A stretch of 64,000 bases of DNA from Isoetes taiwanensis. Its lineage: Eukaryota; Streptophyta; Lycopodiopsida; Isoetales; Isoetaceae. Within the stretch, counting starts at the first letter, position 1, and each line of letters begins with the position of its first letter. Below the pieces are notes generated by a model that made no database searches, had not been told where the DNA came from, and worked only from the letters and a program-made list of their open reading frames with translations. The stretch spans positions 9,399,448-9,463,447 of the forward strand of contig JAJEKV010000027.1 of assembly GCA_021234155.1 (NCBI GenBank), written 5' to 3'. Shown here in pieces: positions 56,689-64,000 of the stretch. Position numbers and translations under genes: made by a program.

Positions 56689-57006
56689 TTAAATCATTAT
56701 AAATATATTTCGATGAATATTTTGCTTAATAACCCATTTCTTAGGAGGAAATGGTTGCGCTACCTCGGATCCATGCCTCTTTCTTTGTATTACTTGCCTT
56801 AAGGTCCCATCCACAGCATTTGTTGTCTTTGAAATACATGCTTCCATAAAGACTTTCCCGTTCTTGAAGATATCGAGTCTAAAAGGTGTTGAATCAATAG
56901 GTCGGTCAATATGGTGATGCATATGTTCCTTTTTCATATTGGCGATGAACTTCCTCCTCATGGCTTCCTGCGCCACCTTTGTATATTCCTCATCCTCCCA
57001 CTGCAA
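56689..57006 (-). CDS. Unidentified minus-strand coding segment, 105 aa
   Basis: The open frame from 57006 reads MQWEDEEYTKVAQEAMRRKF, then HIDRPIDSTPFRLDIFKNGK and VFMEACISKTTNAVDGTLRQ, and ends with FPPKKWVIKQNIHRN. It is charged, well-mixed and uninterrupted, so probably real coding sequence. The family is not recognised. The ATG may be internal to a larger protein, since acidic coding-like patches on the same strand lie upstream (58360-58500). A mobile-element protein or a host gene exon are both possible. Confidence 0.4.
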   Translation of the reverse strand: MQWEDEEYTKVAQEAMRRKFIANMKKEHMHHHIDRPIDSTPFRLDIFKNGKVFMEACISKTTNAVDGTLRQVIQRKRHGSEVAQPFPPKKWVIKQNIHRNIFIMI

Positions 57007-59887
57007 TAGGTCATTTCGGCTTCCTCAGTCTTAAGTGCCCCATTGGATTTCCTTCTTGATTTTCCCCTCTTCCTTCTTATCCCCACGCACCCCCATTCGT
57101 ATAGTAGTGCAGCGGTAGTTCATGCCGATGCGGTGCCGGCCAGTTGTACTGTTGCTTTACGAAGGGGAATAACGTGGCGGCAAATACTTCCTAAAACCCA
57201 CAACCATACCACTTTTTCGGATGTAACCTGCGGTGGCGGTGCTGCAACTTTTCCCCACATATCATGCGAGGAAATACCCGTGTCTTAAACCGAACACTCG
57301 GCAAGCCGGAAAGTCATGCATAGTCCACAATAGTATATACCTCTAAGATTAAAAAGCGTCATTTTATGTGCGCCGTGAGCACGAATACACATGTTCCACA
57401 AGCGTTAACTCATCCTGCATTATTCTTAGGTACATCTAAAGGTATGGTTTTTCTTCCGGTATCAATAAAGTCATAATAATGTACCTCTTCGCTCCAACAG
57501 CCATGGGGTATGTTGTGGTGCCTCATCAACACTGACCATCACGATCGATTGGCAACACTGCCATATGAGTTTCTACGCCATCCGGTGGCCAGGCCGACAC
57601 ACGGTCATTGGTTCTTTTCAAGTGGGGCCATGTCATTAGGCATGCTTCAAGAGCTACTGCTTGTCATGGGACTAGCATCACATCATCACTAGATGTCATG
57701 TGTGGCCAAGTGAGAATCCATTAAAACAGCAGTCTTTAGCAGACATCAACTTTAACCTATATAATATAACTAGAATAAATTAGGCGACCTATAAATCTTG
57801 AAAATAAGTGAATCTCTGACTGTTTGTGAAGTGATGCATATACCTTGGGATTATTGGAGAGTGTCGGGAATAACCTTTTAGTCCCAGGTTTTCACTTTAG
57901 GTCATTCCTGTGTCTCGGTTCATATACGAAGGACAATGAGTGGACTTTTGTACCAATGAGGGGATATAAGATCATCTGATCATTTGGACATGCATGTATG
58001 ACTTTATAACCAAGGCAGTCGCTTGAATCATTTCTTAACTTGAGATGTAGGTGAGCATATTTGATGTACAGGAAGGATCTTCTAGGTACAATAACTGCAT
58101 CTAAAATTGGTAAGATAAAGATGGAATGGTAGGTAAGATAAAGAAAGATGATAAGTATGTCACCTCAATAGGCGAGACACTTGCATTGCTCCACTTGAAC
58201 TTGGTTTTGGAGATTGAAAGTCGCGGGCAGCATGCAAATAAGCGAGGAGGTTAGAAACGCGAAATACTTCGTGTTAAAGCGTTAACAATGGGGTCATCGT
58301 CGGTGACCAATCTCGAAGGGTGTCACATCTTTACCATGTCCTCTCCACCACCATCCTCGACATCATCTAAATCAATGTCGGGTAATTCTTGAAGCTGACA
58401 TGCTGAGCATCATTTCGTCACAGAAACATTCTCGGTTTCATCGTTTCATCCTCTTCCTTATTGATGGTATACAATATCTTCCGTGTTGGTCTTGTGGCGG
58501 CGAAATTCACGGCGATAAGTTTCCTGCACCGTGACTTGGAACTAATGGATCGGAATGGAGCTCTGAATGAGTTCATTAAGCGGGGGAGTAACGTATTAAG
58601 CATCAATAATAAATGATGTAATAAGTACTTCATCATGACCATGCATAGACTCCACGAATGACAAAACATATTTTAAAAAAAAAAAATGCTATTCCTTTTT
58701 TTTTTTGGTACAACATACTGGCCATTCTATCTCAAATGGAGAGGTCTATCATAGCGATGGTTGATGAATAACTCATCTCCCAATGTTTTATGCTTTTAAT
58801 AGCACATAGCAATCATCATCTTTTTGCCTCTTGTAAAAAAATCTTCCTCCTCTGACACTCTAAAATTCACAATTGCGCCAGCTCACGGTTATCAATAAAT
58901 GATGTTGATGAACCTGCAATATGCCATAGACACACGGCGACCATCAATAGCTTCAACTCCTCATCCTTTATTCTCAATATGACGTAGGTCATTCCATAAG
59001 TCTCCTCCTTAAGCATATTTAGTCAAGTTTGCCAAGTTTTCCAATCGTACCGGAGGACCTGCATATAGCATTAATGGAGATGTGGGTTCCTCGCTCCCTT
59101 CTGCTCTAGCGTCTGGGAGGAATAAAGACCAAATCCGACACGGTTCGTCTGCGACTCAGCATAATGATGTATCTTCTTCCCCAATAAGCAAATTCTTGAT
59201 CCATGGGGATAGGTAAGTCTCACGGCCACAAGCCAAATGTCTTGAGGCCCTCCTAACAAAAGGTCGAGACTAATCTTTGCAATTCTTGAGGAATTTCCAC
59301 GCTTTCAGGCGATGATACCCCAGCGTTCTTAGGAAATATCGACTCATACAATATTCTCATGATTGTAGCCCTTCGTGTTCTTTCACGCTGAGACACTCAA
59401 CGTTAGGCACCCATCCACATTATTGATGGGCCGGAGTTCTTTGGCCCCGGTTTCATATGCCTCTAGAATGACGTTAAACGAAATCCACATACAGTTTGGA
59501 GGGAGGCGTCAAGTATACCTACGTATTTAAATATCATAAACATCTTGAATATATACTTGGTACGGGAGGATACTCTTAAAAACAAAAGAGCAAATAGTCA
59601 TTGTGTACCAACCTAATATCACATGGCCCGAGCGCCGGATGCGGTGGGTTGTTCAGATATACCAAATCTTATCGGATGGTCTTCCAACAAGCCTTATTTC
59701 GGGATAATATACGGTATGAATATATATTATCACCTGACCGTCACCTAATTACATATAGGCTTAGGCGACATATGCGCATAAACCATAAAAGGAGGTAGTA
59801 CCTAGAATTTTATGTGACCTAGTATATTGCATGCTAAGGCCACGTATGAATACTTAACATCTTTGCCATATGGCAATAGCCCGTGTG
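57007..59887 (-). other. Scattered minus-strand coding-like patches
   Basis: Readable fragments include CQLQELPDIDLDDVEDGGGE (about 58390), TRPTRKILYTINKEEDE (about 58460), HGSRICLLGKKIHHYAESQT (about 59150-59215) and TYGMTYVILRIKDEELKLLM (about 58970). They share a strand and could be exons of one gene with the segment at 56689-57006, separated by introns, or relics of an element. No family was identified. Confidence 0.3.
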
Positions 59888-60420
59888 TCAGGCCCCAGCC
59901 CTAAAGTCGTGGGGATAAGGGAGGCATAAACCCTAAAGAAACCCTTTAGGTCCTGACCCCCACAAAGTCGAGGTTAGACGGCGGTGGGCGTTTCTCGTAG
60001 ACAATAGCGGAGGCAGGCATTCCTTAGTGACAGCTCGATCCAAGCGGCAATCTAGAATTAAATGACATGGGCGCCTTGAGGAGGGCGGGAGCTTGACCAA
60101 GAAGCTAGGTTAGTGGTTGATCCAGATAGTTAGATCCAAGTTTTCGGCCCACTCATTCCATAAGTTAGTGTTCATTCTTGGCTATAAATGACCCCTCTGA
60201 CTAAGAATGATAGGTATATTTCAAAGGAACCTAACCATGTATGATTAGGTAGATTAGAATAGATCCTTATTCTATTGTTTGATTCTGTTGTGATGATATT
60301 GTGACATTCTATCGCCACTCTTTGTCTTTACGTGGGAAGAAGTGAGACCGAGCCCGTGGTTGTATGATCATAGTTTTGTTATTAATTCCCAATTAATAAG
60401 CTGGCTGTCATGAGCACTTT
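59888..60420 (+). mobile_element. LTR-like sequence, boundaries uncertain
   Basis: TGTCAGGCCCCAGCC at about 59888 resembles common plant Gypsy LTR starts. A TATA box (TATAAAT, 60183-60189) sits about 300 bp in, followed by a T-rich leader-like region. No second copy, primer-binding site, gag or pol was seen in the window, so a solo or truncated LTR is the most this supports. Confidence 0.35.
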
Positions 60421-61470
60421 GGGTGGCGGGCTAGGCCAGGTGACAAGGAGGGCTTGTCTAATCACGGTTGATCCATTGTGACGTATGTGATAGGGAGCGT
60501 TGTGAGCTGGGCCTAATGCCACAGCACTGCGTGAGGAGGGCGGGGTATGGGCTCGACTCTGCATTGGGGTGATCACGTCTCATCTTCGGTGAGTTCAAGT
60601 CGTATCTGACGGTGGCTCTCTAGCTACGCCGTGATTAGCATAGACCTTACGGAGGAGAGTGATCTCCTCCCTGCCTCATGTGGGGCCCGGGAGATGCCCG
60701 ATTAGTAGTAGCCCCTACGGCTGTTCACTGGCCGGGGCTGCAGTGGGGCTCCAATGCCTGGGCCTATAGAAATTGTACACGGGAGGGGCGGATGGGTGGA
60801 CTGCCCAGCAGCCCATGTTCGATGCGGCCAAGTCCATTTGCCTGCAGATTACATGCTGCATTAGCATGGAACCCCAAACGCCGATTCGATCCCCATGAGT
60901 ACAGGCACAGGTAGGATCTTCCTATATCATGTCGATGTCGCGATGTGTGATGCATTCACTGGCGATGGTGGACCACCGCCGGTGGGTATGTTGTGTGCTT
61001 GATGTCATGTGCTCATGTTTTGTTTAAGCTTAGATTGCATTTGATCGAGAGCCAGGATGGAATAACCGTCCATTCTTCCCGTCGGGTTCTTAGCCACCAT
61101 CGAGAGCGGAAATGTTAGGTGGACTGACCTCACACATCGTGAGCGGAATCTTGGTTTGAGGATGATCTCGGTTGTATCTGATCGGGGCATCATTATATGG
61201 TAGTACAATAGTATTCGGAAGCTACGATCTTATGACCGGAGATCGAGCACTAGCCAAAATCCTGCAAGGAACTATCATCTAGACATTCGGTCTTGGAGGT
61301 AAAAAGCCCAAGCACAAACCTCGATGAGGAAAAAAAAAAAATTGCTCACGGGTAGAGTTAATGAAATTATCTAAGATTAGGATAAATAAGAACATGGGTG
61401 GATAGATAAGCAGTCCCGAAAAAGCGCTGAAAGATCCTACTAAATTTCAAGCACTTTTTTTTTGGCCAAT
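60421..61470. other. No gene recognised
   Basis: GC-rich at 60530-60900, otherwise mixed. Frames of up to 78 codons lack motifs. Confidence 0.35.
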
Positions 61471-61538
61471 GACTCAAGAGTGCGCCCGAGGAGCATGTTG
61501 GGATTCGAGACCTAATGGCCTCTCGTGCACTCTTGGGA
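61471..61538. repeat. Dispersed stem-loop family, copy 1
   Basis: GACTCAAGAGTGCGC pairs with the inverted GTGCACTCTTGGG around a ~40-bp loop with TTCGAGACCTAATGG. Four related copies lie within the next 2.1 kb. Confidence 0.6.
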
Positions 61539-61691
61539 AGTAGTCACCCATAAAGGAACCCTAGAACTTGGCCTTAAGAACCTTTAAAATGGTAAAATAA
61601 AGATGAAATCTAAGCAAAAGCTTGAAATAGCTAAATTATATGTTAAAATATGAAAACATTAAAGTCTAGTCACTTTTGGAACAATGATAGA

Positions 61692-61756
61692 AACAAAAGA
61701 GTGTAGGAGTATCAATTAGGTCTGACCCTAACCCCTCTCAGCAGCACTCTTAGGGT
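61692..61756. repeat. Dispersed stem-loop family, copy 2
   Basis: AAAAGAGTGT and the inverted GCACTCTTAGG flank TCAATTAGGTCTGACCCTAA. Confidence 0.6.
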
Positions 61757-61888
61757 AAATCTAAAGTGACCTCAAAAAGTCAATCATAACTTACTCCAAG
61801 GGTAAAAATAATAAGAATCTTGCTTGGAATGCTCGAATTAGTAAACGATATGTAAATTGTGTAAGTGGATGTGGTGGGTGAAGGCTAT

Positions 61889-61951
61889 GACTCCAAGAGT
61901 GCCCAGGCATGAATTAGGGTCTGAGCCCTAACCCCACCAGCACCTCTTGAG
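61889..61951. repeat. Dispersed stem-loop family, copy 3
   Basis: GACTCCAAGAGTGC and the inverted GCACCTCTTGAG flank GAATTAGGGTCTGAGCCCTA. Confidence 0.6.
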
Positions 61952-62299
61952 CCATTCGAAGCGGACCAAACAAGACCCAATTTGGCCCAAGATGAGAGAC
62001 TTTAAGCGTGAATAACCCCGAATGACTAATTAGGCCAAACCCTAAAAATAAACCTATAAATTACGGGACATAGGTCATTTTTTAGGTTTCTCCTCCCAAG
62101 TGCTTCCACGACTCCTTCTCATTGTTGATCCTTTTGGCCTTCTGCTCCCAAATCGAGACTGTTTTGTCATACAATAGCTAGGACCAAACAAGCCATATAG
62201 TAAAGAAGAGACTGATAAACCGGTAGCCAGTAACTCCATGGGCAGGCAGGCTCAAGAGATCTTGGCTGACACTAAGTGAAGGCGACGGAAGCGGCCTAG

Positions 62300-62520
62300 G
62301 TATCTGAGGAATTTGGAAAGGAGGCATGCAGAGAAGAAAAGAGCGGGAAGAAGAAGAAAGGCAAAGAAGAGAAGAGAAAGGTCGGCGAGAAAGGGAGGAG
62401 GCGAGAAGAGAAAGCGGTGGGGAGGTTGCGAGGAAGCGGAGAGGCGACCAATGGCGGAGGCGAACCAGAATAGAGAGGTCCCAGGCGAAAGGAAAATCAC
62501 AGCAGTGAGCCCCACAAGAA
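62300..62520. repeat. Purine-rich strand-asymmetric tract
   Basis: The plus strand is dominated by AAGAAGAAAGG/GAGAAGAG phrases. Open frames on both strands (80 and 123 codons) follow from the skew and I do not call them genes. A CT-rich 5' leader of a minus-strand transcript is possible. Confidence 0.6.
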
Positions 62521-63373
62521 AAAGGAGGATTTCGGTGGGGTGTAGTCATCGTTGAGCGACGGTCTCCATCATCGTCGGAAGATCTTGGGTGATGTGGCGG
62601 ACTGCTTGGGGGTACTTCTGAGCTGGAGAATCCTCACAGCGAGCCTAACCCCCTCCTCAGGACCTGGATGAAGCGGGAGAAGAACCAGCAGCTGGGACGG
62701 TAGGGCGGGTTGACCCTCACCGCCCATTACCCCGTTTCAGGTAGCGGGCAAAGCCGGTAACCCAAGCAAGCATGAGGGAAGGAAAGAGCGGCCGGGGACT
62801 CTTACACTCTGGGCCAGAAAGGAATTACAGAGGGCTAGCGGACTACCTGATATACAAGAAGATGCAGCGAGTATGCGCCTGCGAGGCACATAAGTGGGTA
62901 CGCCGAGGTGCAGTAACAGGGAGGCGTTCAGCTAATCTCCACGGTGCGGAACCCCGAGAAGCCCCTATGAGGTCTCATTTTCACCACAGAGGCCTGGGAA
63001 ATCAAACGCTTCCCGAAGGGCTCACAGTTTAGATCCAGGAAGCTGACATTCCGGAGGATTCGTCAGAAATCTTGTGGGAGTTAGGCTGACTTAAGCAGTA
63101 ATCAACGACATATTGCTAAACTTTACAAGAAAGCAACAGAGATAGGTGTTAGAAGATTCTGGCATACACTCTCATGCAAAAGTCACCCTTCAACCAAAAG
63201 GATATAAGTAACAAATACATCAAGAGGAGAGACTAATAGAAGCGAAATTTCCTTCTTGTAACTAACGGATTTCTGATGTATGAAAAATTTTGAATAATGA
63301 GATATATAGTGGTTTAAAGTAATGCGTCGGTGGAAGTGCAGTGTTAGTTTTGGAGCAATTGGAGTAATTTGAT
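62521..63373. other. No gene recognised
   Basis: Moderately GC-rich until about 63060, then AT-rich. An 86-codon plus frame (62772-63032) has no motif. Confidence 0.3.
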
Positions 63374-63374
63374 A

Positions 63375-63430
63375 TGACTCAAAGAGTCTTGGCGAACACA
63401 GATTAAGTGCAACTAACCCCACTCTCAGCC
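63375..63430. repeat. Dispersed stem-loop family, copy 4 (weak)
   Basis: GACTCAAAGAGTC ... CTAACCCCACTCTCAG. The stem is degraded but order and spacing fit the other copies. Confidence 0.4.
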
Positions 63431-63577
63431 TCTACATTCATCCAGCCAATAGGAATATGGTCTGTCCCTTGCTCCAAAGCGTGGTAAATAAGCCAGTGAA
63501 ACTACTTTAAGAAGAAAACAAAGGTACCCCTTCGGTGAGTTTTAAAAGCACCCGTTAAATGGAAAATAGACTACTTG

Positions 63578-63632
63578 ACTCGAGTGCTGAGCATATAGGT
63601 CCCAACCTAAACCCCCTCGCGCACTCTTAGAG
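63578..63632. repeat. Dispersed stem-loop family, copy 5
   Basis: GACTCGAGTGC and the inverted GCGCACTCTTA flank TAGGTCCCAACCTAAACCCC. Confidence 0.55.
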
Positions 63633-63818
63633 GCGCCCAACCTTCGAGTTCATAACTTGGAGCTAGACGCCACCAAATCATTTAAAATTTCTTGCATTAG
63701 AACCCTAAATTTTGTAAGACAAGCCAGCACAGCTTCAAATTAACCCAAAACATTAACCCCTTCATCCCAAATGTCAGTGTTTTAGAAACCCTAAAAATTT
63801 TTGGGGCACCAAATTCCC

Positions 63819-63826
63819 TATATATA
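63819..63826 (+). promoter_or_regulatory. Candidate TATA box near the right edge
   Basis: TATATATA in the context CCCTATATATACATAACCCC is a textbook plant TATA box. Any transcript would start at about 63855 and run out of the window. Two AAACCCTA motifs (about 63700 and 63786) lie upstream; this motif is known as a telo-box in plant promoters. Confidence 0.4.
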
Positions 63827-64000
63827 CATAACCCCAAAACCTCAACCAGTATCTGCTGCTGATTGGCGATCTCGACTTACTCGGCCTCCAGTTGGTTTGA
63901 TATAAAGCAACTTCTAATTCGTCATAGCTCTGAGAATCTTTCCTTCAGGTTGGTATATCCACATTCTTTAGTAGATGTCAATATAGTATTCGGTGTTTTC

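Noticed and set aside
62178-62549. 123-codon minus frame rich in Ser/Leu/Pro
   Set aside because: Produced by the purine-rich tract on the other strand; no domain, skewed composition.

Overview
The window looks like repeat-dense nuclear DNA from a land plant. Three observations support this: a dirigent-family reading frame (a land-plant family), hAT and CACTA (En/Spm) transposase relics of plant type, and plant telomere-type AAACCCTA motifs inside a satellite. The DUF7869-like relic and the unusual repeat families would fit a fern, lycophyte, bryophyte or other large-genome lineage better than a compact angiosperm genome, but that is only an impression. No bacterial operon, rRNA, tRNA or CRISPR array was seen.

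Layout. 0-7.4 kb: a decayed DUF7869-type transposon-like gene (+), an unidentified minus-strand coding-like stretch, several short tandem duplications, and the one recognisable host gene, a dirigent protein broken by one stop and one frameshift. 7.4-13.4 kb: GC-rich repeat mosaics, unidentified decayed coding patches and an AT-rich tandem array. 13.4-15.4 kb: the first array of a ~1.1-kb repeat called R1 here. 15.5-25.9 kb: a ~10.4-kb element with inverted ends, GCGTC-rich subterminal arrays, a decayed hAT transposase reading inward from its right end, and two families of small foldback elements inside. 26.4-33.7 kb: a foldback-like composite with a ~19-20-bp minisatellite (CATGCCACCTAGG type) and a ~140-bp inverted segment at each side, enclosing an inverted, shortened relative of R1 (~820-bp units) and a ~310-bp satellite with telomere-motif palindromes. 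34.5-35.2 kb: a weak two-exon gene candidate. 37-48.4 kb: more R1 arrays, each preceded by the same ~300-bp leader, plus a diverged R1 copy with long open frames. 49.3-50.6 kb: the C-terminal part of a CACTA TNP2-like transposase cut off at an A35 tract. 50.6-56.4 kb: a 2.5-kb segment present twice, with a 100-N assembly gap in the second copy. 56.4-64 kb: unidentified minus-strand coding patches, an LTR-like stretch, a dispersed ~65-bp stem-loop family and a TATA promoter candidate at the right edge.

How it fits together: nearly everything is mobile or tandemly repeated DNA, nested and decayed. The dirigent gene (phenoxy-radical coupling in lignan-type metabolism) is the only clear host function. 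Many frame breaks are single-base changes in short homopolymers, so part of the apparent decay may come from an error-rich long-read assembly. All family calls are from reading translations by eye; no search was run.
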